A stretch of DNA of 64,000 nt, from contig JAEUWP010000360.1 of the NCBI GenBank assembly GCA_018524725.1, forward strand, positions 496,001-560,000, written 5' to 3'. The notes under the pieces were generated by a model. It searched no databases, was not told where the DNA came from, and saw nothing but the letters and a program-made list of their open reading frames with translations. The stretch comes from Podaxis mareebaensis (lineage: Eukaryota > Basidiomycota > Agaricomycetes > Agaricales > Agaricaceae). Numbering within the stretch: the first letter of the stretch is position 1; every line of letters starts with the position of its first letter. This document shows positions 1-12,246 of the stretch, one piece after another. Made by a program: the position numbers and the translations under genes.

Positions 1-887
1 CCCACTTGTAGAGAACCTTGTCAGGTATTGAATAATCGGACATTTCGTCGAGATTGTCGAGATAAGAACTGAGGCTGGGAATATGCACGTCAGATTCCGA
101 CGGATCGTCGAAACGATCGTCAACCCAATCTTTGCCTTGTCCAGGAACATGCCTCCAGACGCGGTCAACGTCTTCACCAGCGGCATGAACAAACTGTAGA
201 GGTTTCTTCTTGGCGAGAAAGTAATATCTCAATCGTGAGTTGGGGACGCCGAACTGCAGCGGGGTCAAGAGGAGCTCGAGGGTGTTGTATCCAAGTGACC
301 GCATAGCTGATACAAGGGTCTGTCGAGTGATTGAAGTCTTGCCGATGGGGAGCGAGAACTCAGATGATGTCGAGCGAGAAAGGGGCGATGTGAAGCACCT
401 CGAAACCAGCGACGTTCTCCACCAAGAGCCTGGATGGCAGCGCATTCATTTCCGCTAGCTTTGGCAGGACCTCCTGGATGAGATATAGGAAGGATCGGGC
501 ACGGGGATCAGCTGCGCCCTTTGCGTTTGGGTTGAGAACCGTGTAAGGCTGGCACGCGGGGGACAGAAGCCAGAGATCCGCATTGTATGCAGCCAGTTGC
601 TCTGCTGAGAGCCTGGAGATGTCAACCTGAGAAGTGGACGGATATCAGCGCATCGCAAGGGGGGCGGAAGACCGGAAAACCTTTTTTATGATTTTGGGTG
701 GGTGATTGATGCGATAGACTTGACAGGCCGCCGGATCCCAGTCAAAAGCCTGGACGACAGTACCATTAACGGTGCTGCGCTGGAGAGCGAGGTGCAGACC
801 ACCTAGAACGACATATTAGACATTGTATTCATTTTCTATTGAATGCGGACCTATTCCGGCGTAGAACTCGAGGGCACGAGCAAGCAT
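1..887 (-). CDS. DNMT2-type tRNA (cytosine-5) methyltransferase, 3' part outside window
   Basis: DNMT2/TRDMT1 proteins methylate C38 of tRNA-Asp and related tRNAs using SAM, despite a DNA-methyltransferase fold. The minus strand from an ATG at 885-887 gives motif I FYAGIGGLHLAL (split by an intron at GGA ATA G/GT), the catalytic Cys motif LLSPACQPYT, then DPRARSFLYLIQEVLP, the LLVENVAGFE motif, and LLTPLQFGVPNSRLRYYFLA, all in family order. At least three introns are needed. One lies after FYAGIG, one after PPKIIKK (about 629-680), and one of about 61 nt after VENVAGFE, where the unspliced frame hits a stop. The C-terminal part, including the DNMT2-diagnostic CFT region, lies beyond position 1. 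The canonical PPCQPFTR is here PACQPYTV, an oddity next to the nucleophile. The family call is strong; DNMT2 rather than a DNA methyltransferase is inferred from the short N-terminus and the DPR-SFLYL and NSR-RYYFLA blocks. Confidence 0.88.
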
Positions 888-1118
888 TGGGGATGTCGTT
901 ATTTCGAGGCAAGACGACAAGAAAACCAATTAAAGCTTACGTAAACATTGGTGGTTGGACATTCATTCATTGAGTTGTGTCTTCGAGGCTCACTCCCTCC
1001 TGTCCCCATATTCCTCTCCTTTCTACATCTCGTTTTCCAGTTTTCTGCCCGTTGCGACACCCCAGCACCATTTATTCCCTCTTTTTACCCTTTTCTTAAC
1101 GTCAGTCAAGGTCGTCTT

Positions 1119-4100
1119 ATGTCCACAACAGCCGCCCAGGGTCATCCCGAATCTGAGAGCGCAACCAATTTGCCTCCCAATCAAGCCCTTTCCATTCCTT
1201 CCCAAACCCTTCCACCTCCACAAACATATCTCCCTCCTCCCCCGCCCCCTCCCTCTGAGCCTCAACCTTCCCCTGAACAACCTTTACCTCTTCCTGATAT
1301 GACCTCATCGTCTTCCGTCTCACGGTATGCACGGTCCTCATTCATTCGCTTAATTCCCTTTCTCATCCGGCTTCAACCACCACCCTTCGCCTCAATATAG
1401 GATGGATCAACCTGAAGGTCTGCAACCTGCTTTCCATGCCAGGCCTTATAGCCACCTTCCCACTCCTCAAAGGTTAGCGCAAACTCCATTCACAAGGACA
1501 CCATTTTGGTTTTCGCCTCTAGCACAATTTGGCGCTCATATATCCCAACTTTTTGCATGACAGTCCGAACAATATTGCTCGTTACGTCGGAGACCCCCCT
1601 CATACACCCCAATCTCCTCTTCCCAATGCGTATGTGATCAAGACTTCCCAATCCAACATCATTCCAACTCTTTTCTCAGACCACAACCCGTCGGTGCATC
1701 GACCACGTCTTCCTCTTATCAGCGACTAGTGGTCCAAAACAGGTGGGAAAAACCACAGTTGGACCTCTGACCATACACTTATTCGCCGTCGCAGGCCTCT
1801 TGAGGACACGCCCACTAGAAGCCATGGGTCAAAGCAATATGCAACGCCGGAGTCGAGGTCTGTGAATCACCCAATTTATCACCATTGAATTCTCAAAGCT
1901 GGCATTGGATAGCCCTTCCTACGGCCCCCATACGACACCACCGCGCGCTGGGTTCTCAGCCACACATTCCACTCGGTATGCTCCTTTTGTATTCGACGCT
2001 TGGACCATTCAATCCAATCACCGACCGCTTTTCTTCCTTCCATAGCCCCAACCCCAATGACCTCGGCGCACTCACTCCTAAACACGCCCAGCCCTCGTAC
2101 GCAAGATGCCTTCCTCTGACTCCCAGTTATTATCTAATATACGCACTTCTTCTAGCATCACCCACGAGCTCGCTGTGTTGAACGCTTCCCCTCTGGCGCC
2201 TTCGCCACACATATCTTCACCAGTTTCTGCACCTTCTGAACACCCCTCTCGCCTCTCGTCTCCTTTCATCACCAAGCTCTCTATGGCAGAACGAAATGCA
2301 AAGAGAAAACAAACCCATTCAGCACCTCCAAGCCCTGTGCCTATGGAGGTCGACGACGTTTTCTCTAGTCCCCCCTCTGTGGGCTCCCGGCTTGCTCGTC
2401 ACCACCAGGACAGAATAAACAAGTCTGCCTCTCCCATTTCATCTCCTTCTCAGCCGTCGACCTCGACAACAACCATCACATCTGGCGGCGAGATCGAAAG
2501 GATCAGACAAGCCTTGATCGAGGACCACCTCGCGCAGATTCGGGAAGCAGAGACCCGCAGACCTGATTACCTCAAACGCAGTAAACGACCGCTTTCAGAC
2601 GTCGACTCGACCATGTTTGCGGACGATAGGGAGCGAGATCGTGGTATTACAGTTGGCATCACGGAGAGTCCTAACAAGGGAAGACGGCTTAAATTGTTTC
2701 AAGAGACTTCAGAAGAGAGTTTTGAGGAGAGTTTGATGGCCGGCGGTTATGGTCGATATGTGAGTCACCCGGTGGATCTTGGATTTCATATGAGTGTGTT
2801 TTAAATCGGATACTTATAGCGGACGAATGACTGGGTTCGCCAGCCTCAACCACTATCTTTCTTCGGGTCGCACGCCTCCGGTACGCCGAACGTCGCTGAG
2901 GTTCTCGTCGAGCACGTGGAAGAAGCTCCGCCGACAGAAAGGGAACTTAAAAAGCGAAAGCGGCTGGAAGCATTCCGTTCGAGCAACAAGCCTAGACCCA
3001 AACTCACACCTGTGGACCTAGCGGGCAAAGGCCGCGTCTTGTTGGAGCTGCCCAACGAAGACCGGTCATCAGTTCCAGCAACGCCGGAATCTAGCCCTTC
3101 AAAGAAACGTGGTGGAGGCGGCAAGCGCAAGCGAAAGAGTGCTGATCTCACAGGTGGAAAGGACAAGCCATCGCATGCTGCCGAGGAGCTCGAAGGCCCA
3201 AATTGGCCGGATGATGAATTCCCTTGGAGACTTCGGAAGGAAGAACGTACTGAAGCCGATAAAGCGTTGGAGGATGAGCGGTTGAAGTGGATTGAGAAAT
3301 ATTTGGACCGGGATACAGATGAAGAGGAGGACAGCGAAGAGGGTTTCAGGGGCCCTGGCATAGAGGATGACGAAGAAATTCTTCCTTCGGCAAAGTGGGG
3401 TCTTGTTTACGAGGACGAGGCGGATAGGCCTGTGCCTGTGAGAATGGGACGTGGCAAAATGGTTCCGTTGCTTGCTCACCCAGATGACCCTCGGAGAGCA
3501 TACGCCAAGAAAAAGAGTGTGTTCCCCAGTGATCCGGCGGATGCTCGAGCTGCTCTGTTGGCAAAGAAGAGTGTTCGGGCGCTTGCATATCGCAATCAAC
3601 GGAGGCGACGTGAGAAGGCTAGCGAGGATGATATGGATGCTGTGATCTGTATCTGTAATGGAAAGGATGATGGCAGAGAGCTTGTTCAATGTGATGGATG
3701 TCAGACCTGGTACCATTTGGAGTGTATTGGGATTCACAGTATCACAGAGTTGGGGCGAGAGGAAGATGCTTGGTTCTGTCGGAGTTGCATGACGAGAGTG
3801 AGGTCTCCATCACCAGAACGAGAACCTCCGCTTGTCGCCCACCGAGAACCAACATTCGTACCCACCGATGACGCGCCTCGTGTCCAACGAACTCAAGATC
3901 CGACGCTTTATCAACCTCTCCACAATTCACCTCTATGGAACCCTCCAAGGGTGCCAAAGACTCCGACGAGAGGAGGAAGATACTCAGATCTCGATGTGTC
4001 GTCGTCTTCTGATTCATCAAAATTACCGTCAACTCCACAAAACTCGCTGCATGACATCAGACTATACAACACACCTGCTCCGTTCGAGTACCATCCCAAC

Positions 4101-4532
4101 GATGATCCGTCCTTCGATCCAAATACAACTCCTTCGAGAGGCCTCAAGTTTGGAGCCTTTGCGACGCCAAAGTCAAATCCGTGGTCAATTCGGACTGGTG
4201 GTTTGTTCCACACACCTTCGAGGCACCACAGTCGAAGTTCTTTTGGTCGAAGCTTCGGGAGCCTGGACGAGATGGGTGGATCTTTTGGAGCCTTCGATGG
4301 ATTAACTCGATACCCCAACGTAGAAGATTCACCTATAAGAAGAAATGTTGGGGGAGATGGATCTAAGGCGAAGAAAGTTTTGGCGTCGCCTTTGCTCTCA
4401 AAACCTTCGGCGCCGCTACGACCTGCTCCCGAAGAGTCGCCTGTGGTGAGATTCCAGCCACAACGCGATGCCGCGAGGCTTCCCGGTGTTACAGGTCCGT
4501 TGTCTCGAGATGATAGTGCGTATATGGGCTGA
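1119..4532 (+). CDS. PHD-finger protein, multi-exon
   Basis: A nuclear protein, probably a reader of histone H3 tails. The start is the ATG at 1119 (MSTTAAQGHPESE), followed by a Pro/Ser-rich disordered N-terminus. Exon 1 ends near 1324 and exon 2 starts at 1401 (MDQPEGLQPAF). Several short exons between about 1470 and 2105 were not resolved. A long exon runs from about 2106 to 2758. A clear intron (about 2759-2819) joins GGYGRY to RTNDWVRQ, and the final exon carries most of the protein. The PHD zinc finger lies at about 3640-3795: CIC, then VQCDGCQTWYHLECIGI, then WFCRSC, giving the Cys4-His-Cys3 ligand order. Acidic and Lys-rich stretches precede it and a Ser/Pro/Arg-rich tail follows. No SET, bromo or other catalytic domain is visible, so the complex it serves in is unknown. 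The PHD call is firm; the exact N-terminal exon chain is not. Confidence 0.85.
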
Positions 4533-5139
4533 GAAGGGGATGATCGTGCTGATCTCGACTCGTCGGTAGATAAACACTGGGCCGATAGACGGGAGGTTGA
4601 GCAGCGGAAATGAATGGACTGATAGATTTGCAATTGATTAGCCCCTTTTAATGGATTATTCACCCACATGTTTTTCGTTTTTCTTCCGATTTGTGACTGA
4701 GTTCCTGGTGATTTATGCGCTTTTGTATGCATATGATTGAATAGGCTCTAGTAGTAGTACTTTGCGTAAAGCGGTAGTATGTTCTTCTCCGCCGATACCT
4801 AGTAAAAGAATAAATATCTGTCTTAGTCCTGCGATGGACTGTACGCTCACCTCTCACACTCATTTAGGCGGTGGATACCAAGATTCGAGCGAAGATAGTG
4901 AGGGTGAAGAGACGCGTCGCGTGACGTTACTCGACGCGTCTTGGAACGATGTCGTGTGACCGTCTTTCCGACCTCTTGTCTGTCCGTGATGAGTAAAGTC
5001 CATCTATCAGACGCTGATCGCCTACGGCTGGTAGTCGTATGTTGTTTGCATTAATTTCGCAAGTGTGTCTGCCTAACTTTCATAATTTCAGGCAATTGCA
5101 ATTCTCAGATCCAAGCCAAAGGATGTTTCTATCTCATGT
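4533..5139. other. Intergenic, no gene seen
   Basis: This holds the 3' flank of the PHD gene and the upstream region of the next gene. Small open frames occur on both strands, but none resembles a protein family or joins into a splice chain. It might hold a short 5' exon of the gene starting near 5140. Confidence 0.5.
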
Positions 5140-7282
5140 ATGCGCCGACTCTCACGTACGGCCTCAACAATAATTCGATTGACTTGCTTAGCATATATCC
5201 TTGATTTGCGCGCGAGGCTCCCCCCGTCTGAACCTGCCCCTCCAACCGCGGATTATTGCTGGAAAACATATGCCCTGAAACTAGAACGCGATCTCGAGCA
5301 GCTTCAAGAAAAGTACGAGGTACAGGAAACAAGCAAGTTCATTCTCTTTAGCGAGCCCAAGCGATTTCATTTCGCTCATCGACTGTTCTAAGAACTACTC
5401 GCCCTGGGTGATGACCCCGCTACGGGAATAACCTCGAGTGTCGCTTCGGCGAACTCGCAGAGGGGCACGGATATCTTCCCCGCAAACACCAACAAAAAGA
5501 AAGCCAAGACAAAAAAAAACCCAGGTAGCAATGACGTCACGACCGCGCCCAAGCAACGTCCACGCCTTGATCCTCAGAGCATATTTCAAGGGCTGTATGA
5601 TCGTAAGCGACGTTGGATCTTGTACTGCATCCCGTACAAAACAGTCACTGACATCATGGGTTTGTGTCGCAGAAACAAACGCTGAAATTCCGCGGAACAG
5701 TGAACTCCTGCTTGCGCTATATGCGTTTGATAAAGCGGCCACCGATAACGGGAATGGATCTACTCTGCTTCACGCCACATTGCGTACTCTCCGTGTTATC
5801 TCTCGCGTGCTAGAGCCTGCACTGGGGCATCCCACCGCGAAAACGGCTAACTATGTCATATTTTCTGCTCTTGGGACAGCTCTATACCACGTTATCAGGG
5901 GCTCGCTTCCCTCCATAGGTATCCGGCAGGGAATGATGACCGTACTGGACTTTCAGCTCTCGGATGTCAACAAGATATTTGACTGCTTAATTGAAAACAT
6001 ATTTAGACCAATCATCCGGGCGTTCAGGCGAATAACACAGGCCTTTATCTCGGATTTGCTAGGCGATCCACCGCGCACGAATGATATATCCGAAAATCGG
6101 GGAACAGAGAAATCCCCACAGCACCCACCTGTCATTGATTGTCGCCCGGACCTTCTGCGATTGTTCCAAACGCTTGTTGAAAGCCTATGTTTGGCTTCTT
6201 CAGTGCACAACCCTGTTCACAGAAGCGACAACCAGGACCCTTCCCCAAACTCCCGATGGGCTGTCAGCCTATCTAGTCTCAAAGCCTCATTGATTTTGGA
6301 AGTCGTTCACGAGCTTGAAAGAAACCTTTTCACCGCACCATGTGACGCAGGCTCTGGGGCCAAAGGTCCCGACACTGAGCCTGACTATGGCAGAAGTGAT
6401 GAATCAAGGGTCTTGGATTCGACGGTGCCTGATTCTGCCAACCTTCACACGAGCATGAAGCGTCTTGTTGCGAAGGACACCTTGTGGTACTTGTGCAGCC
6501 TAATGCACATTCTCGCTGATCTACCCATACCCGAAGGTCTCAAGTCACCTTCCGGCGCCATGTCAGTAGCGGGCTCTTCTGCCGCACCGACACCTTCGCT
6601 AGAAGCCGAAATTACGACGCACGGAGATGGAACTCTGCTTCTGGAACTCTTGCACGACGCTATTCTTTCTGCGCTCTACAACCTTGTTCTGAAGTGTCAA
6701 CCAACCATCAATCAACCCCAAAAGGATCAGGATCGAACGCTAGATAAACGCTCACATTACCCAACCAGAGAGCCAATAGCGGACGACCGCTACACCCTTA
6801 GCACCATACGAAGTGCCGATGATCATGACCCCAAGGCAACGTCCGACTCGCAGCCAATGATAGGGAGGGACAAAGTTGGCGCTCTCAAAGCGGGAGTTAC
6901 TTTGACCAATGGCGCTGGGGGCCCTGTGGAGGACTCTCAAGCCCAGGGTCAATCTCTTACTGTAAATGACACAGAATCCGAGGTCGGAGACCCTAGTGGT
7001 CCTAACCTACGTGCCCTGCTTGATAGCCACGGGCCCCCTACGTTGACCGGCGGTGCACACTGTGACACAGACCATCAATCCCGTGATGTGGCCAATCAGG
7101 GTGAATCGTGTGAGGTCATTGGTTTAGGACACCGAGCTTTATCTGAAAATACACCTGAACTCGAGGTGTATTCATCTGATGCGGCGGGGGCCGCGACGGA
7201 ATGTTTGATTGATGAAGCGGGCTTTACAATGCTACTGGGTGTCGTCGAACGGTATATCCTGGACCCCGAGTACATAAGATAG
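5140..7282 (+). CDS. Unknown protein, multi-exon
   Basis: Not recognised. A first exon from the ATG at 5140 encodes a short coiled-coil-like stretch (ALKLERDLEQLQEKYE). The next coding segment (about 5440-5600) reads RGTDIFPANTNKKKAK and ends FQGLYD. It is not in frame with a read-through from the ATG at 5140, so an intron is needed between about 5320 and 5460; two splice choices keep frame. A further intron (about 5600-5671, ending tcgcag) leads to the main exon ETNAEIPRNSELLLALYAFD, a helical region of roughly 500 residues with a low-complexity polar part (about 6700-7100). The main frame ends at TAG 7282. Alternatively a 42-nt intron from about 7270 would add an exon reading SISPRSAERDNLMIQ and ending at TGA 7415-7417. 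No known domain is visible. It is likely a real gene because several exons keep frame across plausible splice sites. Confidence 0.6.
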
Positions 7283-8765
7283 TAGCTTTCTTCTATCTGG
7301 GTGTTCGCAAGAATGGATTCTATATCACCCAGATCCGCTGAGCGCGACAACTTGATGATCCAAAGCTTGATACTTGATAGATATCGCATTCTCGGAATGG
7401 CGTTTATGGGTAATTGAAGCTGCGGTCAGCTATGTGGGTTGGGCGCTGATGACGATATTGAAGGGGTTTCTGGGAATTCGATGCCCCAGTAGAGTTTGAC
7501 AGCCGATCAACTTGGAACGCTCACCCCATAATGAAGTTGAATAAATATCTCTGCCTGCACATTGTCATTCTCATCCAACCCAGACGCCAGGAATGGTGCT
7601 ACTCTAGCAGACACGTTTCGGAAAAGAAGCTCACCCTCACATCATTCGAACCACCCCTTGCAGGAGCTCTAGAAAACATAAGGAATAACGGAAATCCTTA
7701 TGTCAAAGATGACACAGAGATTAAGTGAAGGATTAATTGAACCGTATGCTGAGTGTTTAAAGATAGTTCATGATTGGCAGCGTGTGAGATGTCGTCACCG
7801 CGGCATGATCCAACCATTGAAACACCTTCTACTGTTCTCCAAAGTAACTCACGGCATCACTCAGCTTCTCCTTTGAGAAGAAAGGGCGAAGTCCGGACAT
7901 CAAACACGAGGCATCAACGCTCCCAACCGCATTCGCTACTCTCAGTACAAGTGCTTTGCGCCCCCGCTACAACGGTTGGTGCGGTGGTTGTGGGGGCTAC
8001 CAGACTTGCAGCGTGCAAAGCAAGGAGCCCACAGAGAGCAACTCGCCTCGAGGCAGATTTTGATGTCATACTCCTGGGCCCATGTTCTGTATCTGTGACA
8101 TGCAGCCACATCAGCCAATTGGTTTCGAGTGTATCTCTGACTCCTGCCAGAACTCAATCCGCTGAATCTTCGTGGACAGACACGAGGCAGGGGGGAAAGC
8201 CTTGAAGAGACTTTTTAGTGAACGCGTCACTGGTATGGCTGTATGTTTCTTTACGGTGGCTTTCCGGTGCACGCTGTATCTATCCTTCACCGGTACGCAG
8301 CTCCAGCTTCCTTTTTCTTGCTCCCCTTCTTTTGCTCCTTGTTTCTCAACTCGTCTCGAGCCTTCAAGATTAGTCTTAGCCTTCTGCCCCACGGCCGCCG
8401 CTTCCCGAACAGCGCGGGGGGTAGGTTTCAGGGTGCTCGATGGGAAATAGACTCGGGATGATGGCAGTGCGTATGTGGTAGGTTGCGTTATTGTGGGCTT
8501 CGAGCCGGGATCCATGGGTCGCTCCTACTAGATCAGGATAGACTAGGTTGGACTGAAGGAGGTTGAACATTAAAGTACTCGTCTCTTCTGCTTATTTCGT
8601 GACCCCCGCTCAAGACCGGGTCGTAGATGCGACGGCGAGGAATCGCCTTGACCGGTTTCCCCCCACATACACCCTAGGGATGTTAAGAAGGTGGCAAGAA
8701 TAGTTCCTATCATTCGGATTTGCTTTTCTTTTCTTTTTTTTCTTGCGCTTTTTTGGTTTAAAGGG

Positions 8766-8783
8766 TTCGAATTCGAATTCGAA
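8766..8783. repeat. TTCGAA x3 palindromic microsatellite
   Basis: Three perfect copies of the self-complementary hexamer TTCGAA form an 18-bp palindrome, next to a pyrimidine-rich run (8720-8750). No gene is attached to it. Confidence 0.8.
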
Positions 8784-11700
8784 GGGGAACCCAAGATCGG
8801 GGGGATAGAATGTGCGGTATTATTTATTTTTATCGACAGTGGATTAGTTATTGGGTGGAGTGGCCCAGGCAGTATTGCGAGAGCCCCTTATGGCATAGCC
8901 GTCCACCACGGTTGGCATTGCTGTGTAAATTCCAATAGCTTTGACTCAGAGGACGCATGGTAAATACCTCCGTTCTGTTATTGAATTACCGCTTGTAGGA
9001 GTAGGCGTTTTGTCACAGAGGCTGGGCGAGGTCTCGAATGATACCGCCTCCTTAGGCTTGCAAGGTGTTTGCACATGGTTTCAGTAGAACATCACAATTT
9101 GAGGTAGTGTCCTGATCCGGGCACAGGTAGGTGTTGTATCAACCTAAGGGGCGTAGCACTGCAGCCGTCACTACTGTATGTGTTTCGAAAGTTGTTCCTC
9201 AGCACATACTCTGTCACATCTACCACCCACGTTGTGCTACGCTTCAGCATCTCTTTGTAACCGAAAAGTCAACACAACGTGTTCTGGCTGTATCTTTGTC
9301 TGATATTACGGCGAGGCAAGGGAGGACCCCTTACCCTGTCGTGTGATATCGTCGGCATATTACTTACGGATTTGCATAGGGGAGCACAAAAGCCAAGCAA
9401 GGCTGTTTCGGAGTTATGGAATTCTCTGGAGAGTGAAATGAAATGCACCCTTCACCTCTTCTCGGATGTACTAGGGACTCATGAATGAACAGGACCACTG
9501 TCTCGACTCACTAACACCTTATCTATTCTTCTCACATGCCAGCGGAAATAGATTGGTGTGATCTGGATGGATATAGATGGCAGACACTCGGGCAAGGGAC
9601 ATGGAGCTTGTCCTTTGGTGGTTTGGTCGGATTTCTCCTTTCAATTTCGGGAGCCCCCTCCCCACTCCAAAGGACCAATGGGGAATTCGTGTTTCTGACA
9701 GTATTTTATAATTCTCGTTGGAAGATTGGTTTTACGGCCCGTGAGTTTCGAGGCTCGGCCTTAGTTGGATAGGCGCGTGGTCTGGGTAGTCTCCACAGGT
9801 TGGTGCCAGTCATTATTGACTACGGAATCTAGGCTCCTAAATGCGCATACATGCGTTCGTTTCGGTTGTTCTATAGTAGTAGTAGATATGGATGCACTCG
9901 AATACCGCCGGCTGGCTCCATTCATCGACCTTGCTTCGGGGAGCCCATGATCACAGTCACGGAATTGAGCGAAGGGATGGGAAACGGGGATGCCCATTGG
10001 TGGTATGGTGGATTATGTGATTCATGTCGCCCGGACCGCGCGATATGGACAGAAATTATTATATTAATTGACAGGTGTGTCTATGTGTTAGTCGATTAAT
10101 ACCATCACGAGTTCTCATAATCAATAGCACAACTTGCACTATGGGGATCACGAGTGTGTTGGATTCACGGCATAACAGCCGCGGTCGGGGGTGCGTAGGA
10201 TTGAATAGCGCGGCAAACCCACTCAAGTCCCAACTCCTCCGACCCGGAAGCGTTATCGAGGGACTGAATAGCCAACAGCAGGACGACGGATGAACCCTGG
10301 AAGGGTTCCATCAGGTTTAGCAAGGCACTGGGAAGACAAAAGACAGCGTGGTTCTACTTGACAACCAATCCATCCAGCCCTTTGACGCCGGCGACGATAT
10401 GTGAGCTGTCAAATCTAGACAAATAGACGCCGGATTGTGTTATGGCGCGGTCACATCAATGTCACACCGGGTTTTCTGAATGGAATTGGTATGAATGAAC
10501 AACCGGTAACGGAAGGATGTACGTATATCAGTGTTTGCACGAAAGGAACAGTTTTTGGAGGTGGTCAGAAAAGTCGCAGCACCGGATAAAGAGTAGGTTG
10601 AAACCCGTATCACGCCGTCGGTCCGAAGTTTGCATATCGAGCATAGCGTGTTCTTGGGTGTTCTGCCCAGCAACAGCGACATCCTAGTAGTGGGAAATAC
10701 CGAGTGGGTCGTGTGTGTGCGCAGATCGTCGTCATGGAAGGTTCTCGAGAGAGACGAGCGCATGGCGTTCAATCAGAGTATTGATGCGAATGCAGATATT
10801 GCCAAGGACCTGATCAGGTAGCCGCTAATGAGAAATGTTGCGCAACGCGCGGGCTTGGAAAGGAAGTAAAGTCGGAGCTTTTGGTCTTGGTCGGCTAGCC
10901 ACACGTGACAGTTGCTATTGAATGTTATCAGGCGGGGGTGGTCGTAGTTTTAGAAGGTTCGGAGAACGTGATCAAGGCGGGGCAAGGAGGGGCAGGAGTA
11001 GTATTAACCCTGTTAACATTGACGCGAATACAAGACAGGAGTTCAGGCCACAATTCAGAAAGGTGTTGGTATAGGAGTCTAAAAATGACAAGTGAACACA
11101 CACACGAATTCTAGGTGCACACGACTGAATTTGGATTGAATAGAATGAATGCAGCTCTTACAGGCACGCGAGGTAAGGTGCGACGGTCGTTACGAAGCTA
11201 TTCGGTTTGAAAGTAACAGGCCGAGCGTGACACCGGAACGGGGACCTGAGGCGGGAGGCCGGTGTTCGGCTAGGATGGATGCTATAGGGCTAGAGGTGGA
11301 AACCTCGGGGGCCCATAGAATGTTTTGGGGCATTTTCTTTCAACCAATGATCCAAGCGGATCCATGTTGTCACTTGGGTTTATCTGTAAGTATGTTTTTC
11401 CAGCTCGCCACGGATGTTCCAATATCGGCAGGGCTGTGCGATTGGTGTACGTAGACTAGTTGCGGAGTTTATGTACAAGACTGGATTGTGGTCACGTATG
11501 GGCTTGGACGGCGGAAGACCCGCGTGTATATCCGATGTCGCGGATCCATTTGCCTCGTGTGCAGATTGGTTGTGGGAGGGAAAGGGAGACATGAACTTGT
11601 GGGTGCATGCATATGTGTTGGAAGAAAGTAGCAGAAATGTGAAATGCGGAAGAAGGATGAAGCTTGGGCCATAATGGACTTGGCTTTGCTCAAGACGAAG

Positions 11701-12196
11701 GGAGAAGGTCAGGTCCTACTCCGTGGTTCGCGAGCAGAGTGGATTGGGTTCAGCGAGGTTAAAGAAAGGCATTTTTGTGTTATCGGACGAGTCGTAATTG
11801 ATAACTTCCGTGGACGTGGTGGGAGGATTCACTTCATTAATAAAGTAGCAGGTTTGAGGCTGTCTGATTAGATGACTAGAGGGCGGCCGGTGACCAAGCG
11901 CCGGGAGGTGGCGGGAGGCATTGATCTAGCGTCGGGGAAGGAGGAGGGATGATTGGCTACATAGATCAAGGAAGGTGAGGAGGGAGGAGGATTAGGCGGT
12001 GGATAAGGAGGACGTGTGAACGGAGAGCAGAGGCAGGGAGGACAGGACGGGCCGAGTGGAGATGGGAGATGGTGGATCGATGGTGCATGTGTCCGCGGCA
12101 GAGGACTTTTCTCGGCTGTGACGTGTGACGTGGTTGATTTGTCCGAGTGGATCTGAGGAGATCTCATCGAGATCTGCGGTTGCCTGGCGGAGGGTG

Positions 12197-12205
12197 GATA
12201 TAAGT
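12197..12205 (+). promoter_or_regulatory. TATA-like box of the FYVE gene
   Basis: The sequence ggatataag lies about 45 bp before the ATG at 12247, in a pyrimidine-rich leader. This is suitable for a TATA element if the 5' UTR is short. No transcript evidence is available. Confidence 0.4.
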
Positions 12206-12246
12206 CAACGCCCATCCTCCTGTCTCCCCAGCTAATATCGCACACT

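Larger units (their letters stand above)
7418..12246. other. Gene-poor block of about 4.8 kb
   Basis: No open frame here looks like a conserved protein or links to others through credible splice sites. The longest (7774-8205 + and 10440-10772 -) are low-complexity or random-looking. CpG is present throughout, unlike the right edge of the window. Local items are an 18-bp TTCGAA palindrome at 8766-8783, preceded by a T/C-rich run, and a G-rich tract near 11970-12005. It may be long upstream sequence of the FYVE gene, a non-coding RNA, or eroded sequence. Confidence 0.45.

Noticed and set aside
948..1118. Upstream extension of the PHD gene in the same open frame
   Set aside because: The ATG at 1119 is followed by the typical Pro/Ser-rich N-terminus. 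Upstream residues look like translated pyrimidine-rich 5' UTR.
7774..8205. 143-residue open frame (+)
   Set aside because: No domain, no splice partners, low-complexity content; probably chance in a gene-poor block.
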